NCBI RefSeq assembly: GCF_025399795.1 | Contig: NZ_JAODTZ010000052.1 | Coordinates: 16,129 to 80,128, forward strand | Source of the DNA: Streptomyces rhizosphaerihabitans | Lineage (GTDB): Bacteria; Actinomycetota; Actinomycetes; Streptomycetales; Streptomycetaceae | Direction: 5' to 3' | DNA: 64,000 bases | Shown here: positions 34,482-47,604 of the stretch, piece after piece | Layout: every line of letters starts with the position of its first letter | Position numbering within the stretch: the first letter of the stretch is position 1 | Position numbers and translations under genes: made by a program | Notes under the pieces: generated by a model | Seen by the model: only the letters and a program-made list of their open reading frames with translations | Told to the model about the DNA's origin: nothing | Databases searched by the model: none

Positions 34482-34561
34482 GACCCCAGTATCCCGCCCC
34501 TGAGAGTGGGCCCGAGCCGGGACCGCGTGCCGAGACCGCTTTCCGTCCTACGGTCTGACCC

Positions 34562-35506
34562 ATGGCCGAAACCGGAGCATCTCCACTCCCCCAGACGCCC
34601 CCCGCGTACTCCCCACTCGCGCGCGCCGAGCACTTCGTCTGGCTCACCGCGCGCGTACTGGAACAGCGCCGCTTCGCCTACCACTTCCTGGGCGGCGGCG
34701 CCGACGCGGTGGAGACCGCGCTGGCCGCCTACCGCAACGACGACGAGGGGTACGGTCACGCGCTCGAACCGGATCTGCGCGGCCCCGTCAGCCAGCCGCT
34801 GCACACCGGGCACGCGCTGCGTGTGCTCGACTCGATCGGCCGCTGTGGCGGACAGCGCGTGGAGCGGGTGTGCCGCTATCTGACCTCCGTGTCGGCTGCG
34901 GACGGCGCCCTGCCCGCCATCCGTCCCAGCCAGCGCGGGTATCCGACGGCCCCGTTCGTGCCGATCGTCGACGACCCGCCGAGCGAACTCCTCGCCACCG
35001 GCCCGGTGGTCGGCCTGCTGCACCGCAACGCGGTGTGGAACGCCTGGCTGTTCCGGGCCACCGACTTCTGCTGGCAGGCGGTCGAGTCCCTGGAGAAGTC
35101 CCATCCGTACGAGGTGGAGGCGGCGGTCGCCTTCCTGGACTCCGCGGCCGACCGCCCGCGGGCGGAGGCGAGCGCCGACCGGCTGGGCCGCCTCGTCCGT
35201 GAGCAGCGGCTCGCCGCGCTGGACCCCGACCGCCTGGAGGCGTACCCCGTCCCGCCGGGTTACGCGCCGGGGGAGCGCCACTTCCCCCACGACTACGCGC
35301 GGACCCCGGACTCGCTCGCGCGCGCGTGGTTCACCGACGAGGAGATGACGCGCTCGCTGGACCACCTCGCGCACGAGCAGCGGGAGGACGGCGGCTGGCC
35401 GATCCGATGGCGTCAGTGGGCACCGGGCACCGCCCTGGAGTGCCGTCCCATGGTGACGATCGAGGCGCTGCGTACGCTGCGGGCGTACGGCCGGTCCATC
35501 AACTGA
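34562..35506 (+). CDS. Hypothetical protein with alpha/alpha-toroid (prenyltransferase/squalene-cyclase-like) character
   Basis: A 314-aa soluble protein, no signal peptide. It has alternating helical segments such as ARAEHFVWLTARVLEQRRFA, GGGADAVETALAAYRNDDEG, YGHALEPDLRGPVSQPLHTG and, near the C-terminus, HEQREDGGWPIRWRQWAPGT. The QxDGGW-type repeat and the repetitive helical pairs suggest the toroid fold shared by terpene cyclases and related proteins. No catalytic DxDD or metal motif is visible, so I assign no activity. Confidence 0.8.
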   Translation: MAETGASPLPQTPPAYSPLARAEHFVWLTARVLEQRRFAYHFLGGGADAVETALAAYRNDDEGYGHALEPDLRGPVSQPLHTGHALRVLDSIGRCGGQRVERVCRYLTSVSAADGALPAIRPSQRGYPTAPFVPIVDDPPSELLATGPVVGLLHRNAVWNAWLFRATDFCWQAVESLEKSHPYEVEAAVAFLDSAADRPRAEASADRLGRLVREQRLAALDPDRLEAYPVPPGYAPGERHFPHDYARTPDSLARAWFTDEEMTRSLDHLAHEQREDGGWPIRWRQWAPGTALECRPMVTIEALRTLRAYGRSIN

Positions 35507-35609
35507 GGCGACCGCCGACCCTGGCGCCTGGACGCCAGACCGGCGTGTCCGGGGGGCCTGTCGGGTGGCTTGCCGGTGTGTCCGGGTGTCGGCCCCGCGT
35601 GCCGGGGTG

Positions 35610-35918
35610 TCAGCCCGTCATCGCGCGGACCCCGGCCGTCACCACCACGGCCGCGGCGACCACCAACAGGAACGGGGCACGCAGGATCAGTGCGACGGCC
35701 GCCGCGGCGAGCCCGGCGGCCTTCGCGTCGACGACGAGGACGCGCCCGTCGGCGAAGGTCTGCTGGGCCGTGAGGGCGGCGAGGAGCGCGACGGGCAGCA
35801 GAGCGGCGAGGCGCTGCACGAGCGGCCGCTCCAGTACGCCCGCGGGGATCAGCAGGCCGATGAGTTTGAGGGCGTAGCAGCCGACGGCGGTGGCGCCGAT
35901 GGCGATCCAGATGTTCAA
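35610..35918 (-). CDS. azlD: AzlD-family branched-chain amino acid exporter subunit
   Basis: A 102-aa membrane protein with four hydrophobic segments (LNIWIAIGATAVGCYALKLI, ALLPVALLAALTAQQTF, AAGLAAAAVALILRA, LLVVAAAVVVTAGVRA). It is the small partner of the AzlC-type permease directly upstream. The start is TTG (35918), which overlaps the azlC stop (TTGA) and has GGGGAAG 5 nt upstream; no in-frame ATG or GTG lies nearby. The pair is expected to export branched-chain amino acids or analogues. Confidence 0.85.
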   Translation of the reverse strand: MNIWIAIGATAVGCYALKLIGLLIPAGVLERPLVQRLAALLPVALLAALTAQQTFADGRVLVVDAKAAGLAAAAVALILRAPFLLVVAAAVVVTAGVRAMTG

Positions 35919-36733
35919 CGGTCTTCCCCTGACACGTCGTTCTGCGCGTCGGCCGGTGTCTCGTTCACCGCACCGGCCGGTGCCTCGTTCGCCACTCCAA
36001 CAAAGACGTCGTCGGCGGTCTTCGTGCCGCGGCGCCCTGTCACGTAGAGCACGGCGGGGGCGGCCAGGGCGGCCACCAGCACGGGAACGCCGGCGGGCAG
36101 CACGGGCAGCAGACCGAGCCCCAGAAGGACGGCGATTCCCGCGACCGCACGTTCCGTGGTGGTCTTCAGCATCGGTGCGAGCAGAGCCAGGAACACGGCG
36201 GGCCCGGCCGCGTCCAGGCCCCACGCGTCGGTGTCGCCGATGGCCTCGGCCCCGGCCGCGCCGAGCAGGGTGGTGAGGTTCCACAACAGGTAGAGGGACA
36301 GGCCGGTGACGGTGAAGCCGATCCGGACGCTGCGTCGGGTGGGCTGGGAGAGCGCGACGGCCGTGGTCTCGTCGATCACCCACTGCGCGGCGAACGGGCG
36401 CACCGCGCGCGGGAGGGCGAGGAGCTGGGACAGACGCAGCCCGTAGAAGGCGTTGCGGACCCCGAGGAAGAACGCGCCCGCGGCCGCGGTGAGCGGGTTG
36501 CCCCCGGCCGCGAGGGCGCCCACGAGCGCGAACTGCGACGCCCCGGTGAACACCAGGAGGCTGAGGGCGCAGGTCTGGAGCAGGGTGAGCCCGCTGCCTG
36601 CCGAGGTCACCCCGAAGGCGAAACCGGACAGTCCGACGGCGACCCCGACTCCAAGGGCGTCGCGGACGACGGCGGCGTCGGGTTTTCCGCCTTCTTCACT
36701 GCGTATGTCTGCGAGAGCTGTCTGTTGTGCCAC
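35915..36733 (-). CDS. azlC: AzlC-family branched-chain amino acid exporter subunit
   Basis: A 272-aa membrane protein with AzlC hallmarks: ALGVGVAVGLSGFAFGVTSA, LLVFTGASQFALVGALAAGG, GAFFLGVRNAFYGLRLSQLL, and AQWVIDETTAVALSQP. It forms the exporter with AzlD. A 45-residue hydrophilic C-terminal tail follows the last membrane helix. The GTG start lies inside the 3' end of the araC-like gene (127-nt overlap), so either the regulator reads through into azlC or azlC really starts later; a start before ALGVGV is needed to keep TM1. Confidence 0.88.
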   Translation of the reverse strand: MAQQTALADIRSEEGGKPDAAVVRDALGVGVAVGLSGFAFGVTSAGSGLTLLQTCALSLLVFTGASQFALVGALAAGGNPLTAAAGAFFLGVRNAFYGLRLSQLLALPRAVRPFAAQWVIDETTAVALSQPTRRSVRIGFTVTGLSLYLLWNLTTLLGAAGAEAIGDTDAWGLDAAGPAVFLALLAPMLKTTTERAVAGIAVLLGLGLLPVLPAGVPVLVAALAAPAVLYVTGRRGTKTADDVFVGVANEAPAGAVNETPADAQNDVSGEDR

Positions 36734-37617
36734 GCACCGGACGGTACGAGGAGTCCCCCCTCGGCGTCTTGTACGTTCTTGCGCTCCCGCTGGTAGGCGC
36801 CCGGAGGGACGCCCACGATCCGGCCGAAATGGCGGTTGAGGTGCGGCTGGTCGGTGAAGCCGACGGCGACGGCCACCTCGGCGGGCGCGGAACCGGCGTC
36901 CAGAAGGTGGCGTGCCCGGCGTACCCGCGCGTCGGTCAGCCAGGTGTGGGGTGGCATGCCGTAGGCGTCCCGGAACGCGCGCAGCAGCGCGAACGAGCTG
37001 GTGCCGAGGTCGACGGCGAGCCGCTCAAGGGTCGGTGGCTCGGCCATCCGCTCCTCCAGTACGCCACGCGCGCGTGCGGCGAGCCTGGCGCCCGCGGTGC
37101 GCACGGCCCGCTGCGGCAGCGGCCCTCCGTTCAACCGCAGCAGCCGGGTCACGGCCACCCGCAGCAGGGTGTCGGCGGCCAGTGCGTTGCCCTCCTCCGC
37201 GGCCCTGAGCACCTGGTTGACCAGGCCCGCCGCGTAGGGGTCGTCCAGTACCGGACGGGTGAATCCGGGGGTGCCGCGAAGGGTGGTGGTCTCGGCGGCG
37301 ATCTCGGCCACCATGTCCGGCGAGGGGTACACGGCGCCGTACCTCCAGCCTTCGGGAACGCCCGCGCGCCCGGTGTGCGGAGTGTCGGGGTTGACGAGTG
37401 CCAGGGAGCCGGGACCCGCGTACTGGTCGACGCCGCCGTGGTGGAAGACCTCGACGCCCTCGGTGACGGCGGCGATGACGAAGTTCTCGTGGGTGTGCCG
37501 AACGAAGATCTTCTCGACGTAGCGGGCCCGCAGCAGATCGACACCGGGCAGCTCCGCGTACTGCCAGTGCCGTGCCCGCTCCTGCCCCGAACCTGCCACG
37601 TCCTCATTCTCCGCCAC
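36607..37617 (-). CDS. AraC-family transcriptional regulator
   Basis: A 336-aa regulator. The N-terminal cupin-like sensor domain (HTHENFVIAAVTEGVEVFHHG, PGSLALVNPDTPHTGRAG) precedes two C-terminal helix-turn-helix units (ERLAVDLGTSSFALLRAFRD and EVAVAVGFTDQPHLNRHFGR, then IVGVPPGAYQRER). About 40 unconserved residues after the domain cause a 127-nt overlap with azlC. GTG 37617 or 37599 could be the start. It is probably a regulator of azlCD, responding to an amino-acid-like effector, as such arrangements usually indicate; this is inferred. Confidence 0.88.
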   Translation of the reverse strand: MAENEDVAGSGQERARHWQYAELPGVDLLRARYVEKIFVRHTHENFVIAAVTEGVEVFHHGGVDQYAGPGSLALVNPDTPHTGRAGVPEGWRYGAVYPSPDMVAEIAAETTTLRGTPGFTRPVLDDPYAAGLVNQVLRAAEEGNALAADTLLRVAVTRLLRLNGGPLPQRAVRTAGARLAARARGVLEERMAEPPTLERLAVDLGTSSFALLRAFRDAYGMPPHTWLTDARVRRARHLLDAGSAPAEVAVAVGFTDQPHLNRHFGRIVGVPPGAYQRERKNVQDAEGGLLVPSGAWHNRQLSQTYAVKKAENPTPPSSATPLESGSPSDCPVSPSG

Positions 37618-37710
37618 CGCTCCAGGACCCACCTCCGACGCCCGCCCCGCACCGTCCCACCCCGCCGCCCTGCCTCCCTGTCCGGCTCTGCTCCGCACGG
37701 CCTCCGCACG

Positions 37711-37800
37711 CCTCGGCGGAGCCGCGTGGCCCTGCCCGACTTCGCACAGCCCTGCGCGGCTCCGCACAGCCCTGCACAGCCCTGCGCGGCTCCGCCGAGG
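37711..37800. repeat. Long inverted repeat with internal direct repeats
   Basis: CCTCGGCGGAGCCGCG (37711-37726) is the exact reverse complement of CGCGGCTCCGCCGAGG (37785-37800). The 58-bp loop and the right arm contain direct repeats of CAGCCCTGCGCGGCTCCG (37748-37765 and 37778-37795) and a third, shorter CAGCCCTGC copy at 37768-37776. It lies between the divergent araC and lhr genes. Confidence 0.85.
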
Positions 37801-37821
37801 CTTTCTCGCAGGTCAGAGTGA

Positions 37822-37844
37822 TTGTCAGTGGGCGGGTGCAGGAT
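37822..37844 (+). promoter_or_regulatory. RecA-NDp (PafBC-type) promoter of lhr-nei2
   Basis: TTGTCAGTGGG, 6 nt (CGGGTG), CAGGAT. Against TTGTCRGTGGC-N6-TAGGGT this has one mismatch in the upstream box and two in the downstream box. The lhr ATG at 37851 is only 7 nt from the end of the -10, so the transcript should be leaderless. Confidence 0.7.
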
Positions 37845-37850
37845 GGACGC

Positions 37851-42917
<5,067 letters not shown>

Positions 42918-42950
42918 CCGGCCGGCGCCCGCCCGTGCCACCCTGGAGTC

Positions 42951-43823
42951 ATGCCCGAAGGAGACACCGTCTGGCAGGCCGCGAGGCGGCTGCACGTCGC
43001 CCTCGCGGGCAAGGTCCTGACCCGTTCCGACCTGCGGGTGCCCCGGTACGCCACGGCCGACCTCACCGGTCGCGCCGTTCTGGACGTCACCCCGCGCGGC
43101 AAGCACCTCCTCACCCGGATCGAGGGCGGCCTGACGCTGCACTCGCATCTGCGGATGGACGGTTCGTGGAAGGTGTACGAGACCGGCCGGCGCTGGAGCG
43201 GAGGTCCCGCACACCAGATCCGGGCCGTCCTCGGCACGGCGGACCGCACGGCGGTCGGCTACCGCCTTCCCGTACTGGAACTGCTCCGCACCAGCGCCGA
43301 GGCCCGCACGGTCGGTCACCTCGGCCCCGACCTCCTGGGTCAGGACTGGGACCCGGGCAAGGCTCTGGAGAACCTCCTCCGCGACCCGGACCGCCCCCTC
43401 GGCGAAGCCCTCCTCGACCAGCGGAATCTCGCCGGCATCGGCAACGTGTACAAGAGCGAGCTGTGTTTCCTGCTCGGCGTCACCCCCTGGCTCCCCGTCG
43501 GCTCCCTGCCCGCCGACCGTGCCGCCCAACTGCCGCTCCTCGCGAAGAAGTTGCTGGAGTTCAACCGCGACCGTCCGGCCCGCGTCACCACCGGGCTCCG
43601 CGACCAGAACCTCTTCGTGTACGGCCGCGCCCCTCGCCCCTGTCTGCGCTGCGCGACGCCGATCCGCTCGGCGAACCAGGGCGACGGTTCCCGCGAGCGC
43701 CCCACGTACTGGTGCCCCCGGTGCCAGACGGGCCCCACCCCACCACCGGACGGCCACCACACCCCCGCGGCGCACCGCCCCGCCGGGTACGCGTCGCGGG
43801 AGCCCGGCCGACGGCACCGCTAG
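42951..43823 (+). CDS. nei2: Fpg/Nei-family DNA glycosylase/AP lyase
   Basis: A 290-aa protein with the Nei-type N-terminus MPEGDTVWQAARRLH (catalytic Pro2, Glu3), the helix-two-turn-helix near LLDQRNLAGIGNVYKSELCF (NxxxxGxGN) and a C-terminal zinc finger from CLRCATPI to YWCPRCQ. It removes oxidised pyrimidines and cleaves the AP site. The PEGDTV rather than PELPEV start places it with Nei rather than Fpg. It follows lhr by 33 nt, so the two form a repair operon under the lhr promoter. Confidence 0.95.
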   Translation: MPEGDTVWQAARRLHVALAGKVLTRSDLRVPRYATADLTGRAVLDVTPRGKHLLTRIEGGLTLHSHLRMDGSWKVYETGRRWSGGPAHQIRAVLGTADRTAVGYRLPVLELLRTSAEARTVGHLGPDLLGQDWDPGKALENLLRDPDRPLGEALLDQRNLAGIGNVYKSELCFLLGVTPWLPVGSLPADRAAQLPLLAKKLLEFNRDRPARVTTGLRDQNLFVYGRAPRPCLRCATPIRSANQGDGSRERPTYWCPRCQTGPTPPPDGHHTPAAHRPAGYASREPGRRHR

Positions 43824-43968
43824 TGCCGCGCACCGAGAACGCCTCGACCCAGATCGGACAGCGCGTCCAGCCGCACATCGGGCTGGGGCCCGAACCACGC
43901 GTCGAGCCGAGGAGTGAGCCGCGTATCGGGCCGAGAGGTGAGCCGCGCATCAAGTCCCGCACAACTAA

Positions 43969-43998
43969 TTGACGACCCGTCAGAAACCCTCGTACCGT
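43969..43998 (+). promoter_or_regulatory. Candidate promoter and overlapping operator of the SDR gene
   Basis: TTGACG (43969-43974), 18-nt spacer, TACCGT (43993-43998); ATG at 44005, so the transcript may be leaderless. The -35 overlaps the palindrome TGACG-ACC-CGTCA (43970-43982), a plausible repressor site. Confidence 0.5.
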
Positions 43999-44004
43999 CC
44001 CTTC

Positions 44005-44766
44005 ATGGCCCTCCCCGCGTACGATCTCACCGGACGCACCGCATTCGTCACCGGAGCGGCCGGTGGCATCGGCCGGGCGGCGGCGCTCCTGCTCGCGGAG
44101 GCGGGCGCCACCCTGCACTGCGCGGACGTCGACGAGCAGGGCCTGCACGAGACGGCGACCCTGATCAAGAGTCAGGGCGGCATCGCCCTCAGCCACCCGC
44201 TCGACGTCACTGACCGCGCCCAGCTCCAGCAGGCCGTCGCGTCGTGCGGCCGCGTCGACGTCATGGCGGCGATCGCCGGGATCATGCACAGCAGCCCGGT
44301 CCTGGAGACCCTGGACGAGGATCTCGACCGGGTGCTGGGCGTCAACTTCAAAGGGGTGCTGTACGCCTGCCAGGAGGCCGCGCGCTCCATGATCGCGAAC
44401 AGCGTCCGGGGCAGCATCATCACCATGGCCTCGGGCGCGATCGACACCGGCGGTCCGGGCCTGTTGTGCTACAGCGCGGCCAAGGCGGCCGTCGTACAGC
44501 TGACGCGGACGCTGGCGACCGAGGTCGGCCCGCACGGCATTCGCGTCAACGCCGTCGCGCCCGGCTGGATCCGTACCCCCATGACCAACCGCCACGGCGA
44601 GCGTCAGGCGCACACCGAGGCGTTCATGGCGCGCCTGTCACCGCTGGGCCGCGTCGGGGAACCCGAGGACATCGCCCACGCCGTGCTGCACCTGGCCTCG
44701 GACGCCTCGGCGTTCACCACCGGTCAGATCCTCCGCCCCAACGGCGGCGTCGCCATGCCCTGGTAG
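44005..44766 (+). CDS. Short-chain dehydrogenase/reductase
   Basis: A 253-aa classical SDR. Cofactor motif VTGAAGGIGRAAALLL (TGxxxGIG, residues about 14-27), NAG-equivalent region AIAGIMHSSP, catalytic Ser in IITMASGAI, YSAAK with catalytic Tyr and Lys, and the C-terminal ILRPNGGVAMPW. The Asp in CADVDEQGL after beta-strand 2 suggests NAD(H). No Shine-Dalgarno precedes the ATG, in keeping with the leaderless promoter. Substrate unknown. Confidence 0.92.
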   Translation: MALPAYDLTGRTAFVTGAAGGIGRAAALLLAEAGATLHCADVDEQGLHETATLIKSQGGIALSHPLDVTDRAQLQQAVASCGRVDVMAAIAGIMHSSPVLETLDEDLDRVLGVNFKGVLYACQEAARSMIANSVRGSIITMASGAIDTGGPGLLCYSAAKAAVVQLTRTLATEVGPHGIRVNAVAPGWIRTPMTNRHGERQAHTEAFMARLSPLGRVGEPEDIAHAVLHLASDASAFTTGQILRPNGGVAMPW

Positions 44767-45019
44767 CCCGCGCCCCACCGCTCCGGCGCCGGCGCCAGAC
44801 CTCTCGCCAGTGGTCCCGCCATCGGTCCGACCCCACGGCGCCGACCGCCCGGGACTTCGGCACACAGTGGACCGGCAGCAGGCTGAGCCCCCACCCGCCC
44901 GCGGCGACCGTTCCTTCGAGCACCCCGGCGTCGGGCGCCAGCGCGAGCCGGAGCACGCTGAACCACCACAGCGCGCCGAACACCAGGGCAGCCCCCCGGC
45001 GCACTATTCGCCCTGCCAT
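44714..45019 (-). CDS. Small hypothetical membrane-associated protein
   Basis: A 101-aa protein. The first half is hydrophobic with two segments (GAALVFGALWWFSVLRLALA; GTVAAGGWGLSLLPVHCV); the second half is Arg/Trp-rich. GGAGGG is 5 nt before the ATG, which supports translation. The last ~50 bp overlap the end of the SDR gene on the other strand, and the Arg-rich end might be unreliable. I recognise no family. Confidence 0.5.
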   Translation of the reverse strand: MAGRIVRRGAALVFGALWWFSVLRLALAPDAGVLEGTVAAGGWGLSLLPVHCVPKSRAVGAVGSDRWRDHWREVWRRRRSGGARATRAWRRRRWGGGSDRW

Positions 45020-45120
45020 GGCACCCTCCTCCGGCGCGGCACCGGGCCGCCGATCTCACGCGCGAGCAGGGCACACCGACGGCACGCGGGACCAGCCGGG
45101 CCAGAGCGGCTCCCTGGCCG

Positions 45121-45591
45121 TCACCCGTTCTCCGCCTGGAACATCCAGTGATGCTTCTCCAGGTCGGCCGTGATCCCGATGAAGATGTCCTGGCTCACCG
45201 GATCCGGGTCCCCGGTGGCGGCGACCCGTTCCCGCATCCGCGTGATCACCGCACCCAGCGCCTCCACGAGCGTCCGCACGGCGTCGGCGTCCTTGATCCA
45301 GCCCTCGGGCGTCGGTCCGACACCGCTGCTCGACGCCACCGTCGCGGCCCGCCCGTCCGGCGGAACACCCAGGGTCGAGGCACGCTCCGCCACGGTGTCG
45401 GAGTGCAGTCGCGCGATGTCCACGACCTCGTCGAGCTGGAGGTGGACGGAACGGAAGCGGGGCCCCACCACGTTCCAGTGGACCTGCTTCGCCACGAGGG
45501 AGAGGTCCACCAGGTCGACCAGGGCGCCCTGGAGCGCCTCGGCGACGGTCTTCAGGTCCGCGTCGGACAGGGGACTCTTCACGACGTACAT
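45121..45591 (-). CDS. dpsB: Dps-family ferritin-like DNA-protection protein
   Basis: A 156-aa protein. The ferroxidase-site region reads LVDLSLVAKQVHWNVVGPRF (His) and LDEVVDIARLHSDTVAERAS (Asp/Glu ligands). Dps forms a 12-mer that oxidises and stores iron and protects DNA in stress. ATG 45591 (MYVVKSPLSD) was chosen because GGAGG is 6 nt upstream; the ATG two codons earlier overlaps the Shine-Dalgarno. The tail is short and lacks the basic N-terminal extension used for DNA binding by some Dps. It corresponds in position to dpsB in S. coelicolor (from memory). Confidence 0.9.
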   Translation of the reverse strand: MYVVKSPLSDADLKTVAEALQGALVDLVDLSLVAKQVHWNVVGPRFRSVHLQLDEVVDIARLHSDTVAERASTLGVPPDGRAATVASSSGVGPTPEGWIKDADAVRTLVEALGAVITRMRERVAATGDPDPVSQDIFIGITADLEKHHWMFQAENG

Positions 45592-45740
45592 CCGCATCCT
45601 CCGATTCACGACGGCTCCGGCGACCCCGCCGCGCGACCGCACCGGTCCCGGCGGTCGACGCCGGCCTCGCCGCGTCCCTCCACCATGGAGGCCGCGCCGG
45701 ACACCGGCAAATGGACCCACAAGGGGTGTCGTGGAACGCG

Positions 45741-45793
45741 AAAGCCCCGGCCCGGCTCCTCCGGTTTTCCCGGAGAAGCCCCGGCCGGGGCTT
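45741..45793 (-). terminator. Long hairpin terminator after clgR
   Basis: AAAGCCCCGGCC at 45741-45752 pairs with GGCCGGGGCTT at 45783-45793, and CTCCGG pairs with CCGGAG across a TTTT-containing loop. It lies 42 nt past the clgR stop and upstream of dpsB, separating the two. Confidence 0.85.
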
Positions 45794-45834
45794 CACTCGC
45801 GCGTTCTCAGCTCAAAAACGTGAGCTGGTGAGCG

Positions 45835-46212
45835 TCAGGCGGCGACGACGTCGACCGCTTCGGCAGGCGCCTTGATCGTGACCCGTTCCGGTGGCACGCC
45901 GGTCACCGATACGGAATTGAGCATCGGGCGACGCACAGGCGCGGATACCGGTTCGGTGGCCGCAGCCGACTGTGCCAGCTCGGCGAGGGCGAGCTCGTCG
46001 CTCACTTCCCGCATGAGCTCGGACATCCGTACGTCCAGCGCGTCGCAGATCGCGGAGAGCAACTCGGAGGATGCCTCCTTCTGCCCCCGCTCCACCTCGG
46101 AGAGATAGCCGAGTGAAACTCGGGCGGACGAGGAGACTTCGCGCAGAGTACGGCCCTGGCGCTGGCGCTGCCGACGCAGCACGTCACCCAGCAGGCGACG
46201 GAGCAGAATCAT
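45835..46212 (-). CDS. clgR: ClgR, XRE-family regulator of clp and lon genes
   Basis: A 125-aa regulator with an XRE helix-turn-helix: MILLRRLLGDVLRRQRQRQG, RTLREVSSSARVSLGYLSEV, ERGQKEASSELLSAICDALD. In Streptomyces ClgR activates clpP1, clpC and lon and is itself degraded by ClpP through two C-terminal alanines; the C-terminus here is VDVVAA, so this degron is present. The position near cinA-pgsA agrees with clgR in Mycobacterium (Rv2745c-Rv2746c). ATG 46212 follows GGAG. Confidence 0.93.
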   Translation of the reverse strand: MILLRRLLGDVLRRQRQRQGRTLREVSSSARVSLGYLSEVERGQKEASSELLSAICDALDVRMSELMREVSDELALAELAQSAAATEPVSAPVRRPMLNSVSVTGVPPERVTIKAPAEAVDVVAA

Positions 46213-46321
46213 CGGTGGCTCCCTCCTCGGACCGCGTAGCCGCATCCTTCACGCCCCACCGTACCGCCTTGCGCCGCGGCCGTGCGGGGAGCGATGTCGT
46301 GTTCACTCAGGGCTGCAAACA

Positions 46322-46867
46322 TCAAAACCCCCCGTTCTGTTCCGTATCCTGTGCCCGCTCATTCCCGGTCTGTTCGCCCGCGAGCTCCCGAAGGAGCAGC
46401 GCGAGTACGCTGCGTACACTCTCCATACGGATTTCCGCCCGGTCGCCGTTCAACCGCAGCGGCGCCACTTTCCCGCCACGGGCGGTGATGAAAGGTGCTT
46501 CGGAGGGCCCGTCGACGGCCACGTAGACCGTGCCGACCGGCTGTCCGTCCTGGGGGTCGGGACCGGCGACGCCGGTGGTCGCGATCCCCCAGTCGGCGCC
46601 GAGCACCGTGCGCACCCCGGCCGCCATCTGGGCCGCGACCTGCGAATCCACCGCGCCGCGCTCGGCCAGAAGAGTGGCGTCGACGCCCAGCAGTTCGTGT
46701 TTCAGTTCGGTGGCGTACGCGGTCACGGAACCCCGGAACGCTTTCGAGGCACCGGGCACCGCGGTGATCTCCGCCGCCACCAGACCACCGGTGAGCGACT
46801 CGGCGACGGCGAGCGTCTCGCCCCTCACCGTGAGTAGTCGCACCACTTCAGTGGCCGCGGAACTCAC
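46322..46867 (-). CDS. cinA: CinA-domain nicotinamide-nucleotide amidase (PncC type)
   Basis: A 181-aa stand-alone C-terminal CinA domain: LAVAESLTGGLVAAEITAVP, SVTAYATELKHELLGVD, VAAQMAAGVRTVLGADWGIA and TTGVAGPDPQDGQPVGTVYV, which carries the catalytic Ser/Thr-Lys region. It hydrolyses nicotinamide mononucleotide to nicotinate mononucleotide in NAD salvage. It lacks the N-terminal molybdopterin-like domain of full-length CinA. GTG start overlaps the pgsA stop (GTGA), so translation is coupled to pgsA. Confidence 0.93.
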   Translation of the reverse strand: MSSAATEVVRLLTVRGETLAVAESLTGGLVAAEITAVPGASKAFRGSVTAYATELKHELLGVDATLLAERGAVDSQVAAQMAAGVRTVLGADWGIATTGVAGPDPQDGQPVGTVYVAVDGPSEAPFITARGGKVAPLRLNGDRAEIRMESVRSVLALLLRELAGEQTGNERAQDTEQNGGF

Positions 46868-47604
46868 CGCTCGGTCTCCGCGGCGGCCGCCCGCCGCTCG
46901 GCGATTCCGCGCCGGCGCAGCACAATGGCCTGTCTCACATAGTCGAGCCCGGTGACCACGGTCAGAATGACCGCGACGGCCATCACCCAGAACCTCAGGG
47001 TGGCCAGCGCCCCCGTCAGCGGCAGGATGTACATGCCGACCGCCGTGCCCTGGGCCAGCGTCTTCAGCTTGCCGCCGCGGCTCGCCGGGATGACCCCGTA
47101 GCGGATCACGACGAAGCGCAGCAGGGTGACGCCGAACTCACGCCCGAGGATCACGAAGGTGACCCACCAGGGCAGATCGTCGAGGGCGGACAGACAGACC
47201 AGCGCCGCGCCCATGATCGCCTTGTCGGCGATGGGGTCGGCGATCTTCCCGAAGTCGGTGACGAGGTCGTACGCGCGCGCCAGGTGACCGTCGAAGATGT
47301 CGGTGATCATGGCGACGGCGAAGGCCGCCCAGGCCCAGGCGCGCATGGCGGGGTCGTATCCGCCGTCGGCCAGCATCAGCGCCACGAAGCCCGGCACGAG
47401 GACGAGCCTGATCATGGTCAGGATATTGGCGATGTTCCAGAGGCTGGCCTGGTTGACGGCCGCAGCGCCCAGCTTCCCGCCCCGCGCCGGCTTCGCGCCC
47501 CCTGGAGTACCGGATGCGCCCGGAGCACCGGATGCGCCGGGGGCGCCCGTCGCGCCTTTGGCGCCTGGGGAGCCGCCTGCCGCGGATGCCGGGACTCCGG
47601 TCAT
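46864..47604 (-). CDS. pgsA: CDP-alcohol phosphatidyltransferase (phosphatidylglycerophosphate/PI-phosphate synthase type)
   Basis: A 246-aa membrane enzyme with the CDP-alcohol phosphotransferase motif DG-x2-AR-x8-G-x3-D-x3-D: DIFDGHLARAYDLVTDFGKI followed by ADPIADK (residues about 100-126). About five membrane segments follow. The first ~45 residues are a collagen-like Gly-x-Pro run (GATGAPGASGAPGASGTPGG) not usual in the family. Product assignment (PgsA versus PI-phosphate synthase) rests on position next to cinA and rimO. ATG overlaps the rimO stop by 4 nt. Confidence 0.9.
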   Translation of the reverse strand: MTGVPASAAGGSPGAKGATGAPGASGAPGASGTPGGAKPARGGKLGAAAVNQASLWNIANILTMIRLVLVPGFVALMLADGGYDPAMRAWAWAAFAVAMITDIFDGHLARAYDLVTDFGKIADPIADKAIMGAALVCLSALDDLPWWVTFVILGREFGVTLLRFVVIRYGVIPASRGGKLKTLAQGTAVGMYILPLTGALATLRFWVMAVAVILTVVTGLDYVRQAIVLRRRGIAERRAAAAETER

